DNA from: 3-1-20CM-4-69-9 sp963833655
GTDB taxonomy: Bacteria; Actinomycetota; Thermoleophilia; Gaiellales; Gaiellaceae
Reading direction: 5' to 3'
NCBI GenBank assembly: GCA_963833655.1
Contig: CAWHYL010000004.1
Location: forward strand, 248,001-312,000
DNA: 64,000 bases
Part shown: piece after piece, positions 34,066 to 42,696 of the stretch
Numbering within the stretch: position 1 is the stretch's first letter
How the letters are laid out: each line of letters starts with the position of its first letter
The notes under the pieces: model-generated
What the model was told of the DNA's origin: nothing
The model's input: the letters and a program-made list of their open reading frames with translations, nothing else
Databases searched by the model: none
Program-made: the position numbers and the translations under genes

Positions 34066-36213
34066 ATGGCCGTCGCGTCACCGGAGCAATACCTCGCCGA
34101 TCTCAACCCGCCGCAGCGCGAGGCCGTTCTCGCCACGGAAGGGCCGCTCCTCGTCATCGCCGGAGCCGGCTCCGGCAAGACGCGTGTTCTCACCTACCGC
34201 GTCGCCCACCTGATCAACGCGGTCGGCGTGAAGCCGAACGAGATCCTCGCGATCACCTTCACCAACAAGGCGGCCGGAGAGATGCGCGAGCGGCTCCATC
34301 GGCTGCTCGGCCAGAGCGGGCGCGGCCTCTGGATCCTTACGTTCCACTCGGCCTGCGGGCGGATCCTCCGCCGCGAGGCGCAGCGGCTCGGTTACCGGTC
34401 GAATTTCACGATCTACGACTCGGCCGACCAGCTCCGCCTCGTCAAGCAGTGCCTGGAGGAGCTCGAGCGCGATCCGAAGCGCTTCACGCCGCGCGGCATC
34501 CACAACCAGATCTCGCACGCCAAGAACCAGCTCGTCTCGCCGGCGGAGTACGCCGAGCGCGTCCAGTCCTTCTACGACCAGACCGTCGCCGACGTGTACC
34601 AGCTCTACCAGCGCCGCCTGTTCGCGTCGAATGCCGTCGACTTCGACGATCTGCTGATGCTGACCGTGGACGTGCTCGAGCGCTTCCCCGAGGCGCTCGA
34701 GAAGTGGCAGAGCGCTTTCCGTTACATCCTCGTCGACGAGTACCAGGACACGAACCACGCGCAGTACCGGCTGCTGCAACTCCTGGCTCGGCCGGATATG
34801 AACGTCTGTGCCGTGGGCGACCCGGATCAGTCCATCTATGCGTTCCGCGGCGCCGACATCAACAACATCCTCGACTTCGAGCGCGACTTCCCCGGCACCC
34901 GCACGATCGCGCTGGAGCAGAACTACCGCTCGACGAATCACATCCTCGACGCCGCGAACCACGTGATCACGAACAACCGCGAGCGCAAGCCGAAGGAGCT
35001 GTGGTCGGATCTCGGCGACGGCGAGCCGGTGCGCGTGCTGGAGGTCGAGGACGAGCATGCCGAGGCGCGCTTCGTCGCCGCCGGCATCGCCGCGCTCGTC
35101 GAGGAGGGCTCCTCCGGGGACGAGATCGCCGTCTTCTACCGGACGAATGCGCAGTCGCGCGTGCTCGAGGACGTCCTCGTGCGCCAGGGCGTCTCGTACC
35201 AGGTGATCGGCGGCCCGCGGTTCTACGAACGCGCCGAGATCAAGGATGCGATCGCGTACCTGCAGGCGATCGACAACCCGTACGACGCCGTTTCGTTGCA
35301 GCGCATCGCGAACAGGCCGCGGCGCGGGATCGGCGACTCGAGCCTCGCTCGCCTCCAGACCTGGGCGGACGCGCACGGCCGCTCGCTGTGGGAGGCGATG
35401 GAGTTCGCCGAGGATGCCGGGGTCGGCGCGGCGCCCCAGCGCGCCGTCGCGAGCTTCCGCGACCTGATGCAGTCGCTGCAGTCCGGCGCGCTCGAGCTGC
35501 CGGTCGCGGAGCTCGTCGAGCGCACGCTCGAGCGGAGTGGCTACACCGAGGCGCTCGAGGCGGAGCGCACGATCGAGGCGCAGGGCCGGCTCGAGAACCT
35601 GCAGGAGCTCGTGGGCGTCGCCCGCGAGTACCAGGAGAACGCAGACGAGCCGTCGCTCTCGCACTTCCTGCAAGAGATCTCGCTCTACTCCGACCAGGAC
35701 GCGATCCGCGAGGAGAGCCTCGTCACGCTGATGACGCTGCACAACGCGAAGGGCCTCGAGTTCCGTGCGGTGTACCTGATCGGGATGGAGGAGGGCATCT
35801 TCCCGCACGCGCGCTCGATCGAGGAGCAGGGCATCGAGGAGGAGCGGCGACTCTGCTACGTCGGCATGACGCGGGCGAAGGAGCTGCTGACGCTGACGCA
35901 TGCGTCGTCGCGCTCGCTCTGGGGCGCCCGCGGCTACAACCTGCCGTCGCGGTTCCTCGACGAGCTCCCGGGCAACGTCGAGCGCGAGCGGCTGCGGCCG
36001 ACATCATGGTCGTCGTACGGCACGCATGCGCAGGGCGTTACGCCGCGCGATGACGTGCCGTCCCTCTCGACCGGCGACTCGGTCCGGCACGGCACGCTCG
36101 GCGAGGGCGTCGTCACGCAGATCGAGGCGGGCGGCGTCGTCACCGTGCGCTTCGCGGACGGGAGCGAGCGTCGCCTGATGCTCGATTACGCTCCGCTCGA
36201 GCGCATCTCTTGA
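34066..36213 (+). CDS. pcrA: PcrA/UvrD-type DNA helicase
   Basis: A 715-aa superfamily 1A 3'-5' helicase in repair and replication. Motifs: LNPPQREAV (Q), AGAGSGKTRVL (Walker A), TFTNKAAGEM (Ia), ILVDEYQDTN (II), VGDPDQSIYAFRGAD (III), LEQNYRS (IV), VTLMTLHNAKGLEF (V), EERRLCYVGMTRAKE (VI). The C-terminal tail ends with a Tudor-like GDSVRHGTLGEGVVTQIEAG, which binds RNA polymerase in PcrA. The following gene overlaps the stop by TTGA. Confidence 0.96.
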   Translation: MAVASPEQYLADLNPPQREAVLATEGPLLVIAGAGSGKTRVLTYRVAHLINAVGVKPNEILAITFTNKAAGEMRERLHRLLGQSGRGLWILTFHSACGRILRREAQRLGYRSNFTIYDSADQLRLVKQCLEELERDPKRFTPRGIHNQISHAKNQLVSPAEYAERVQSFYDQTVADVYQLYQRRLFASNAVDFDDLLMLTVDVLERFPEALEKWQSAFRYILVDEYQDTNHAQYRLLQLLARPDMNVCAVGDPDQSIYAFRGADINNILDFERDFPGTRTIALEQNYRSTNHILDAANHVITNNRERKPKELWSDLGDGEPVRVLEVEDEHAEARFVAAGIAALVEEGSSGDEIAVFYRTNAQSRVLEDVLVRQGVSYQVIGGPRFYERAEIKDAIAYLQAIDNPYDAVSLQRIANRPRRGIGDSSLARLQTWADAHGRSLWEAMEFAEDAGVGAAPQRAVASFRDLMQSLQSGALELPVAELVERTLERSGYTEALEAERTIEAQGRLENLQELVGVAREYQENADEPSLSHFLQEISLYSDQDAIREESLVTLMTLHNAKGLEFRAVYLIGMEEGIFPHARSIEEQGIEEERRLCYVGMTRAKELLTLTHASSRSLWGARGYNLPSRFLDELPGNVERERLRPTSWSSYGTHAQGVTPRDDVPSLSTGDSVRHGTLGEGVVTQIEAGGVVTVRFADGSERRLMLDYAPLERIS

Positions 36214-37418
36214 CGATCGAGATCCGGAATCCCGCGCAGGACGAGCTGCGGACGGCGATGGAGATGACGCACGTCGTGTTCGCCGATCCGCTCACCGACG
36301 ACCACTTCGAGCGGACGACGAAGGTGCTGCCGCGCGAGCGGTTCTACGCGGCGTACGAGGACGGTCTACCGGTCGGGACGGCGGCCGACTTCGACTTCCG
36401 GCTGACCGTGCCCGGCGGGGAGCTGCCGGCGGCCGGCGTCACGTGGGTCGGCGTGCTTCCGAGCCACCGCCGGCGCGGGATCCTGACGCAGCTGATGCGG
36501 CGCGAGCTCGACGACATCCACGCGCGCGGCGAGCCCCTGGCGATCCTGTGGGCGTCGGAGGCGGCGATCTACGGCCGGTTCGGCTACGGCGTGGCGGCGC
36601 CGACGGCGCAGATGAATGCGGACCGCACCCGCTTTGCGCTTCGCGACGATCCCGGCCCGCGAGGACGCGCGCGCATCGTGCCGCTCGAAGACGCGCTCGA
36701 GCCGTGCCGACACGTCTACGAGACCGTCCGGCCGACCATGCCGGGGTTCACCGATCGCCCGGACGACGTGTGGACGACGTTCCGTCTCGCGGATCCGGAG
36801 GAGTGGCGCCGGGGCGCGAGCCCGAAGTACGCAGCCGTCGTCGAGCTCGACGGCGAGCCGGCTGCGTACGCGCTGTACCGCATCAAGCAGAGCTGGGAGA
36901 ACGGCTTCTCGCAGAGCGAGGTGCGGCTCGTCGAGACCCTGGCGGCCGGCCCTGCGGCCGAGCGCGAGCTCTGGCGCTTCGTCTTCGGGATCGACCTGAT
37001 CGCGCGGGTCGAAGGACGTCTCGATCCTGCATCGCCGCTCTTTCTCATGGTTGTCGACCCGCGCAGCCTCCACCTCCGGGTCTCCGAGGGGCTCTGGCTG
37101 CGTCTCGTCGACGTCGGCCCCGCGCTTGCCGCTCGTTCCTATGGGAGCGACGACGAGATCGTGCTGGACGTCCGGGACGAGTTCTGTCCGTGGAACGCCG
37201 GCCGCTGGCGCGTCGGGCCTGCGGGTAGCGAACGCACCGACGGTGACGCCGCGCTCGCGCTCGACGTCGCCGACCTTGCCTCCGTGTATCTTGGCGCGTT
37301 CACGTTCAGCCGCCTGGCCGCGGCGGAGCGCGTCGAGGAGCTGCAGGACGGCGCGCTCGCTCGTGCGGATGCGTTGTTCCGCACGCCGCGGCCGCCGTAT
37401 TGCCCCGAAGACTTCTGA
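36210..37418 (+). CDS. Eis-like GNAT acetyltransferase with SCP2-like C-terminal domain
   Basis: A 402-aa protein with the Eis layout: N-terminal GNAT with the acetyl-CoA motif VGVLPSHRRRGILTQLMRRE, a GEPLAILWASEAAIYGRFGYG motif, a second GNAT-like middle, and a C-terminal sterol-carrier-like domain ending in a free carboxylate. Mycobacterial Eis acetylates aminoglycosides and proteins; the role here is unknown. TTG 36210 overlaps the pcrA stop. A paralogue follows directly. Confidence 0.88.
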   Translation: MTIEIRNPAQDELRTAMEMTHVVFADPLTDDHFERTTKVLPRERFYAAYEDGLPVGTAADFDFRLTVPGGELPAAGVTWVGVLPSHRRRGILTQLMRRELDDIHARGEPLAILWASEAAIYGRFGYGVAAPTAQMNADRTRFALRDDPGPRGRARIVPLEDALEPCRHVYETVRPTMPGFTDRPDDVWTTFRLADPEEWRRGASPKYAAVVELDGEPAAYALYRIKQSWENGFSQSEVRLVETLAAGPAAERELWRFVFGIDLIARVEGRLDPASPLFLMVVDPRSLHLRVSEGLWLRLVDVGPALAARSYGSDDEIVLDVRDEFCPWNAGRWRVGPAGSERTDGDAALALDVADLASVYLGAFTFSRLAAAERVEELQDGALARADALFRTPRPPYCPEDF

Positions 37419-38632
37419 TGTCGTTCGACGTTCGCCCGGTGAAAGATCTCGACGAGTTCACCTCGGCGGTGCTCGCGATCGGCCAGTACTTCGGCATGAC
37501 GCCGAACGAGGAGCGGATGCAGCGCTTCCTCGACCAGATCACCGCGGAGCGCATGCACGCAGCGTGGGGCAACGGCGCGATCGTCGGCGGCGCAGGGGCG
37601 TTCGCGTTCAACCTGTCGGTGCCGGGCGGCGACCTGCCGACGGCCGGCGTGAGCGTGGTCGGCGTCTATCCGACACACCGCCGCCGCGGCGTTCTGCGGG
37701 CGTTGATGCGCGCGCAGCTCGACGCGTCATACGAACGCGGAGAGCCGCTCGCGGCGCTATGGGCATCGGAGGAGACGATCTACGGACGCTTCGGCTACGG
37801 GCTCGCGTCGTTCTGCGGCGAGATCAAGCTCGCGCACGAGTACACGTCCTTCGGGATGCCTTTCGATCCGACGGGGACGATCCGGCTTCTCGAGCCGGAC
37901 GAGGCGCGCGAGGTGCTGCCGCCGGTCTACGACCGCGTGCGCACGCAATGGCCGGGAATGTTCTCGCGTAACGATCTCTGGTGGGAGCAGCGGGAGATCA
38001 ACGACCCGGAGGAACGCCGCGAGGGGGCGGGGCCGAAGCGCTGGGTCGCATACGAGCACGAGGGCTCGATCGACGCATATGCCGCGTACCGGCACAAGCC
38101 GGGGTGGGAGGAAGGCTCGACGGTCGCCGAGTTGCGCGTCGTCGAGGCGCTCGGCGCGACGCCGACCGCGGAGCGAGACCTCTGGGGCTACCTGCTCTCG
38201 ATCGACTGGAAGGCGACCGTGCGCGCATTCCTGCTGCCGCCGGACCACGCGCTCTTCCTGCTGCTCGCGACGCCGCGCCGAGCGCGCTACCGGATGGGCG
38301 ACGGGCTGTGGGTACGGCTCGTCGACGTCGGGACGGCGCTGTCGGGCCGTGAGTACGCGTCCGACGGGTCGGTCGTCTTCCAGGTGCACGACGAGTTCTG
38401 TCCGTGGAACGAGGGGCGTTGGAAGCTGGAATCGGGCATTGCCGAGCGGAGCGACGCCGACGCAGACATCGCGCTCTCGGCGCAGTCGCTGGGATCCGCC
38501 TACCTCGGCGGCGTCTCGTTCGCCTCGCTCGCGCGCGCCGGTCGTGCGGAGGAGCTGAAGGACGGCGCGCTCATGCGCGGGGACACGATGTTCCGCTGGG
38601 ATCGGCATCCGTGGTGTCCAGAAATCTTCTGA
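37418..38632 (+). CDS. Second Eis-like GNAT acetyltransferase
   Basis: A 404-aa paralogue of the preceding gene: VVGVYPTHRRRGVLRALMRAQ, GEPLAALWASEETIYGRFGYG, and the shared DEFCPWNEGRW near the C-terminus. The ATG overlaps the first copy's TGA (TGATG). Both proteins end in a similar xxxCPExF sequence, which supports duplication; the last residues carry the catalytic carboxylate in Eis. Confidence 0.88.
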   Translation: MSFDVRPVKDLDEFTSAVLAIGQYFGMTPNEERMQRFLDQITAERMHAAWGNGAIVGGAGAFAFNLSVPGGDLPTAGVSVVGVYPTHRRRGVLRALMRAQLDASYERGEPLAALWASEETIYGRFGYGLASFCGEIKLAHEYTSFGMPFDPTGTIRLLEPDEAREVLPPVYDRVRTQWPGMFSRNDLWWEQREINDPEERREGAGPKRWVAYEHEGSIDAYAAYRHKPGWEEGSTVAELRVVEALGATPTAERDLWGYLLSIDWKATVRAFLLPPDHALFLLLATPRRARYRMGDGLWVRLVDVGTALSGREYASDGSVVFQVHDEFCPWNEGRWKLESGIAERSDADADIALSAQSLGSAYLGGVSFASLARAGRAEELKDGALMRGDTMFRWDRHPWCPEIF

Positions 38633-39081
38633 TCGCGGTCGCGCTGTGCGGCGCGCTCGTGTTGCCGGCGACGGCGGCTGCGCACACCGACGCCGGCTGG
38701 CAGCTCTCGCTGCAGTGGCCGGCGCACGGGACGATCACGTCGCCGTTCGGCAGGGACGGCGCCCGCTGGCATCCCGGGCTCGACATCGGGATCCTCCAGT
38801 CGCTCGACGTGCGTGCCGCGGCTGACGGCGTCGTCGTCCTGTCGGGGGAGATGCCTGGCTTCGACGGCTACGGCGCGATCGTCGCCGTGCAACACCGATA
38901 CGGCTACATGTCGCTGTACGCGCACCTGTCGCGACCGCTGGTGCGGCCGGGCGAGCGCGTGTACACCGGGCAGTTGATCGGCATCGCGGGATGCACCGGC
39001 TGGTGCACCGGCACGCACCTCCACTTCGAGGTGCGCCACGACGGCCTTCCGGTCGATCCGACCTTCCTGATGGTGGGCTAG
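38614..39081 (+). CDS. Secreted M23-type metallopeptidase
   Basis: A 155-aa exported LytM/M23 domain protein: signal peptide (LLIAVALCGALVLPATAAA), the zinc motif HPGLDIG (HxxxD) and the HLHFEV (HxH) motif, plus YGYMSLYAHLS. It probably cuts peptide cross-links in cell wall or serves as an activator of such enzymes. GTG 38614 lies 19 nt inside the upstream GNAT gene; GTG 38611 is equally possible. Sits right before the tRNA-Val gene. Confidence 0.88.
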   Translation: MSRNLLIAVALCGALVLPATAAAHTDAGWQLSLQWPAHGTITSPFGRDGARWHPGLDIGILQSLDVRAAADGVVVLSGEMPGFDGYGAIVAVQHRYGYMSLYAHLSRPLVRPGERVYTGQLIGIAGCTGWCTGTHLHFEVRHDGLPVDPTFLMVG

Positions 39082-39096
39082 ACTGCTCCTTCCCCA

Positions 39097-39169
39097 GGGC
39101 GGTTAGCTCAGTTGGGAGAGCACCAGCTCGACAAGCTGGGGGTCACTGGTTCGAGCCCAGTACCGCCCA
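39097..39169 (+). tRNA. tRNA-Val (anticodon GAC)
   Basis: A complete cloverleaf: acceptor GGGCGGT pairs with ACCGCCC, D-arm GCTC/GAGC, anticodon stem CCAGC/GCTGG around the loop TCGACAA (anticodon GAC), T-arm ACTGG TTCGAGC CCAGT, discriminator A. CCA is not encoded. Its 3' half recurs at 40676 and 44847. Confidence 0.96.
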
Positions 39170-39177
39170 CCTCATGA

Positions 39178-39203
39178 AAGCCCCGCTCAGGCGGGGTTTT
39201 TTG
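39178..39203 (+). terminator. Rho-independent terminator after tRNA-Val
   Basis: Stem CCCCGC / GCGGGG with loop TCAG (39181-39196) followed by six T residues. Confidence 0.9.
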
Positions 39204-39628
39204 TTGGACCGGGAGGGCGCGGCGACGGAGTGTTGGCTGCAAAAACAGGCGTCTTGGCTGCAGTCGTCCCGAGTCCTGAGACGGCCGGGCATTCGTGTCT
39301 GGTGGACGTTTTAGGATCGTCGTGTCGTGCGGCGACGGTCCGGCAACGCAGAGACACTCCAGAAGGCGGGTTGTGACAACGCCGCATGGGAAGCCGTGAA
39401 CGCCGCAGCGAACGCCGACGAGGCCCCCACACCGACCCGACGGCAACCCCCAGCTCGTCTTAGCTCTGCCCAAGCCTTCCCACGGAACGATGGAAGACGG
39501 AATGTGATCCGACGGGTACAGGACGGGGTACAGAATGACCTCCACGTAACCGCATTAGCGTGTCGCGGAATGTCAGTTGCAATTCGTTCAGGAAGCTAAG
39601 GATAGGTACACTTGAGCGGCGTGACGCA
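39204..39628. other. No clear gene; left end of the tRNA-linked island
   Basis: 425 bp with no open frame showing a recognisable protein. Composition is less GC-rich than neighbours and includes a short duplicated GGGTACAGGACGGGGTACAG stretch near 39515. A TACACT box at 39607-39612 may drive the aquaporin gene. It could contain a decayed gene or the element's left arm. Confidence 0.5.
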
Positions 39629-40447
39629 GTGAGCGTGCAACTCCGACGGGCAGAAGAAGGTGTCCTCGGCTGGATCGATCGGGACATCACGGGTCCGATG
39701 GCCGACTTCGAGGACCCGAAGCAGGAGTGGCGTCGGCTGTTCTCAGAGTTCTACGGCACGTTCTTGCTCGTGCTCGTGGCTGCGGGTGGCGGCATGATGA
39801 GCCAGGCGTTCCCGAACACCATCAGCCGGACGGCGGCGGTGGTCGCGCCGGGGCTGATGGTGATGGGGGTGATCATGTTCATGGGCAAGGTGTCTGGCGC
39901 ACACCTGAACCCCGCCGTTAGCGTGGCCTTCTCGCTACGCGGCGATTTTCCCTGGAGGAGAGTGCCGGGTTACATCATCGTCCAGCTGGCTGGTGCAACG
40001 GTCGCCGCTCTCTTTCTTCGGGGCGTGATCAAGATCTCGGCGAAGTACGGGAGCAACTATCCCGCTCATGGATACGCGAGCTGGCAAGCATTGCTGATGG
40101 AGGCGGCGTTAACGATGGGGCTGGTGAGTGTGATCTTGGGTACGGCGTCGGGTGCCCAGAACATCGGCATCTTTGGGGCAATCGGCGTTGGCGGTTACAT
40201 TGCGCTTGCCGGCCTTTGGGGCAGCCCGATCTCGGGAGCGTCGATGAACCCGGCGCGCACGTTCGCTCCCGACCTGGTGGGGAAGACCTTTACCGACTAC
40301 TGGGTCTACGTCATCGGCCCACTAGTCGGCGCTGTCCTTGCTGTCGCCATCGCCTACGTTCTGCGCGGCGCCGGGGGCGGCAAATCGGGCTCCGCCGCGG
40401 CCCAGGGCGGTCTTTATACCGAGGCCAGAAGCCCGGATCAGGACTGA
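39629..40447 (+). CDS. Aquaporin / MIP-family channel
   Basis: A 272-aa channel with six membrane helices and both NPA loops: SGAHLNPAVSVAF and SGASMNPARTFAPD, with the helix-1 motif EFYGTFLLVLVAAGGG. The residue after the second NPA is Arg, as usual. Selectivity (water or glycerol) cannot be decided here. The N-terminal ~40 residues precede the usual MIP start; ATG 39699 is an alternative. It is the only convincing gene between the intact tRNA-Val and the next tRNA fragment, so it looks like element cargo. Confidence 0.88.
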   Translation: MSVQLRRAEEGVLGWIDRDITGPMADFEDPKQEWRRLFSEFYGTFLLVLVAAGGGMMSQAFPNTISRTAAVVAPGLMVMGVIMFMGKVSGAHLNPAVSVAFSLRGDFPWRRVPGYIIVQLAGATVAALFLRGVIKISAKYGSNYPAHGYASWQALLMEAALTMGLVSVILGTASGAQNIGIFGAIGVGGYIALAGLWGSPISGASMNPARTFAPDLVGKTFTDYWVYVIGPLVGAVLAVAIAYVLRGAGGGKSGSAAAQGGLYTEARSPDQD

Positions 40448-40560
40448 ACCACCAAGTCGCCGCCGAACCCAGAGCTCTACACCACCCTAGAACGATGAGA
40501 ACCGATTCAAGATCGGTGACGGGTTGGGCTCACGTTAGTTCCGTCACGTGAGAGTCATAG

Positions 40561-40598
40561 CGCGCGCCAGTTGCGCGCCAGTCGTCGCCCTCGTCCAG
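40561..40598 (+). repeat. Conserved right-end block, copy A
   Basis: A 38-bp block that recurs at 44742-44779 with two mismatches. It has two direct copies of GCGCGCCAGT-like sequence (GCGCGCCAGT, then TGCGCGCCAGT) and then CCCTCGTCCAG. It lies 77 bp before the partial tRNA copy, as arm-type integrase sites do. Confidence 0.75.
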
Positions 40599-40675
40599 CG
40601 GTTCCGAGCGGTCTCGAGCGGCTTGGAATATTCGTAGCCATGCGGGTTGACGCATCGTTCCGCGGCCCCGGACAG

Positions 40676-40720
40676 GCTCGACAAGCTGGGGGTCACTGGT
40701 TCGAGCCCAGTACCGCCCAC
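40676..40720 (+). repeat. Partial tRNA-Val copy (att-like, 45 nt)
   Basis: Identical for 45 nt to tRNA-Val positions 39126-39170: anticodon loop to the 3' end. The 5' half of a tRNA is missing, so it is not a functional tRNA. A GGACAG sequence before it is shared with the third copy (44847), consistent with an element-derived flank of an attachment site. Confidence 0.88.
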
Positions 40721-40729
40721 TCACCAGAA

Positions 40730-40751
40730 CCCGCCGCATACGGCGGGTTTT
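40730..40751 (+). terminator. Rho-independent terminator after the second tRNA fragment
   Basis: Stem CCCGCCG / CGGCGGG with loop CATA followed by TTTT. Confidence 0.85.
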
Positions 40752-41115
40752 GTCGTTGAGGGAGCCGTGCGCTTGGTTCGCGTGAAAGGCGCGTGGCAAC
40801 AGAATGGCAACGGCCGCGTTGATTTCCATCAGGTGCGGGCACATACATCGAGGTCCCCGATGCAATCGCTACCCAGGATGAGACGAAGGGAGCGACTTCC
40901 TGGGCTCGTTCCTGGAGGAGCGAGGGTTCGGTCCCAGTACCGCCCATTTCGGACCGCGGCACCAAGCGGATCGCCGCATTGCTCCATGGGTCAGACGTGC
41001 CAGCAGTGTCGCGGATGCCCGTCGCGTGCGTACCCAGCTAGCGCACTAATTCCCACAGCTTCGGCGAGGTCGGGTCATGGTTGCGGGAATCTCAAGTATG
41101 TGCCACACTTCTGGC
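40752..41115. other. No clear gene; contains a decayed att copy
   Basis: 364 bp with no supportable protein. At 40925-40947 the sequence GGTTCGGTCCCAGTACCGCC resembles the tRNA-Val 3' end with two mismatches. The last ~30 bp before vapB contain TGCCA / TGGCA (around 41101-41117), a possible operator for the toxin-antitoxin pair. Confidence 0.5.
40925..40947 (+). repeat. Decayed tRNA-Val 3' end fragment
   Basis: 22-23 nt matching the T-arm and acceptor strand of tRNA-Val with AG replaced by GT after GGTTCG. It is too short to be a gene and looks like an older attachment site. Confidence 0.55.
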
Positions 41116-41406
41116 ATGTCCCATGAAAGATTCACAGCCCACGTTGGCGAACGAGGCCGTTTTGTGGTTCCTGCCGCTGTACGCCGACGACTGGAACTTC
41201 ATCCGGGCGCCCTTCTCGTGATCGAGCAACACGATGACCACTTCGTTGTCCGAAAGGCGGTGGACGTAGCCCATGGTTTCCGGGGCTATCTCCGCAGGCT
41301 TCAGCCGGAACGCGATCTGGCCGCGGAGCTCATCGCGGAACGACGTGAAGAGGCAGAACGTGAGGCAAGACGCGGTGCCGAGGGACGGATCAGCACTGCT
41401 CGGTAA
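41116..41406 (+). CDS. AbrB/MazE-type antitoxin (VapB-like)
   Basis: A 96-aa protein with an N-terminal swapped-hairpin DNA-binding domain (GERGRFVVPAAVRRRLELHPG, residues about 11-31) and a charged C-terminal helix (AAELIAERREEAEREARRG) for toxin binding. ATG 41116 gives the normal short N-terminus. It is followed after 3 bp by a PIN-domain gene, the usual antitoxin-toxin order. Confidence 0.88.
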   Translation: MSHERFTAHVGERGRFVVPAAVRRRLELHPGALLVIEQHDDHFVVRKAVDVAHGFRGYLRRLQPERDLAAELIAERREEAEREARRGAEGRISTAR

Positions 41407-41409
41407 GGC

Positions 41410-41820
41410 GTGAGCCACTGCGTCCTTGATGCGTCAGCACTGCTCGCCTACTTGCACGAAGAAGAAGGAGCGGCCGAGGTAGCGGACGCGATTGCCCAAT
41501 CTGCGTCGATCAGCGCCGCGAATTGGGCTGAAACTCTCTCGAAGGTCGCGGAACTCGGTAGCCCGCCGAGCCGGCTAGCAGCTGACCTCGAAGAACAAGG
41601 CCTGCTCCATGGATTACTCGAAGTGGTCCCGCTAACGGCCGAAGACGCGCTCGTCATCGGAGAGTTGCGGCCTGTCACGCGGGACCTGGGCCTGTCGCTC
41701 GGTGACCGCGCCTGCTTAGCACTGGCGCTGCGCCTCAAGCTTCCGGTCCTCACCGCGGATCGAGACTGGACTGAACTTGACGACGTCGATGTCGATGTTC
41801 AGCCCATCCGCGGCATTTAG
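41410..41820 (+). CDS. PIN-domain toxin (VapC-like ribonuclease)
   Basis: A 136-aa PIN domain with the four acidic residues in place: LDASALLAYL (first Asp), NWAETLSKV (Glu), SLGDRACLALA (Asp) and VLTADRDW (Asp). VapC toxins cleave tRNA or rRNA when the antitoxin is lost. GTG 41410. The pair is a typical stabiliser of mobile islands. Confidence 0.9.
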   Translation: MSHCVLDASALLAYLHEEEGAAEVADAIAQSASISAANWAETLSKVAELGSPPSRLAADLEEQGLLHGLLEVVPLTAEDALVIGELRPVTRDLGLSLGDRACLALALRLKLPVLTADRDWTELDDVDVDVQPIRGI

Positions 41821-41970
41821 ACAAGCCGAGCCTGGGTCGGGGTAGGGGTCATTACGGAACCCAGCCCGCAGGTGACTGACCCTGCTTGCTCGCTGTAAAA
41901 AACCGCCGAAACCGCTTGAACTCAGAAGGGCTGTAGGGGTTCGAGCCAGCGAAGCGCCTCGATAAGCCTG

Positions 41971-42270
41971 TCATCGAGCACGCCCAGCTTGAGCCGCACC
42001 TGGCCGTTGCCGCTGCTCTCGATCCGGGCCGGCGTCGAGTTCTTCCTGAACGACGGCTCTTACGATGGTTCGAGGCCAGCGTCTGGCGAGGCCGGGCGCG
42101 TCACACCAGGAAAATGGTTCTCGATCGCCTGCCCATCCGCCGCGTGCGCGACGCTTGCTCCGGCAGGACTTGCACGTGTGTCGATGCGGCTCGAACTGCT
42201 CGAGCGGCTTCGCCACACCGCACGACTTGCAGGTCCGAAGCCCGGCTTCGGTCTCCAGCCGCGACGTCAG
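41971..42270 (-). CDS. Small zinc-ribbon protein
   Basis: A ~99-aa protein with two CxxC pairs: TCKSCGVAKPLEQFEPH and TCKSCRSKRR, the four-Cys ribbon seen in phage and HNH-associated proteins. The first standard start (GTG 42216) would drop the first Cys pair. An in-frame TGA lies 8 codons upstream of CTG 42270, which overlaps the upstream ORF's TGA as CTGA and is the best candidate start. The C-terminal part after WCDAPG looks unconserved, and a frame change there is possible. Confidence 0.55.
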   Translation of the reverse strand: MTSRLETEAGLRTCKSCGVAKPLEQFEPHRHTCKSCRSKRRARGGWAGDREPFSWCDAPGLARRWPRTIVRAVVQEELDAGPDREQRQRPGAAQAGRAR

Positions 42271-42446
42271 CGTGCTACCGAACGGTCCGCATCAGCCGCA
42301 ACACCGTCGGCGACGAGCGCCGCCAGCCTCTCCTCGACGAGCCGGCCAAGCTCACGCTCGACCGCCGAAGTCACCAACTCCTCGAGTTGGCCGTTCATGC
42401 GCGCGAAGTCGTCCGCGACGAGCCGATCGACGATCTCTACCAGCAC
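42267..42446 (-). CDS. Small acidic helical protein
   Basis: A 59-aa frame (start GTG 42446) reading LVEIVDRLVADDFARMNGQL and EELVTSAVERELGRLVEERL: amphipathic, acidic and with codon use like real genes. No family is recognised. It overlaps the zinc-ribbon gene (CTGA) and may belong to a small phage-like operon with the HNH gene upstream. Confidence 0.4.
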   Translation of the reverse strand: MLVEIVDRLVADDFARMNGQLEELVTSAVERELGRLVEERLAALVADGVAADADRSVAR

Positions 42447-42696
42447 CTCAAGCGTGAGCCTACGACGGCCGGTTGACGGAACAGACTGACTTGCGGAGAA
42501 AGCCCGGGCGAACCCTCTCCCCTCATGGCCGCCCGGGCGGTTGCGACGCTCCGCGCTGGTCGACGCAAAGGGTTTACGGCCCCCTCAAGCCGGACTTTGC
42601 TGCGGTGTGCCGCATGGTTTTAGTCGGCAGGTCGGTCCTAACCCTTTAGAGGGATGACGTGGGTCGCTCACTCGCCGCCGTGGTTGGCAGGCCGAC

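Noticed and set aside
39108..39545. 145-codon minus-strand frame through the tRNA
   Set aside because: It reads across the tRNA antisense and has no protein-like features; such frames are common artefacts.
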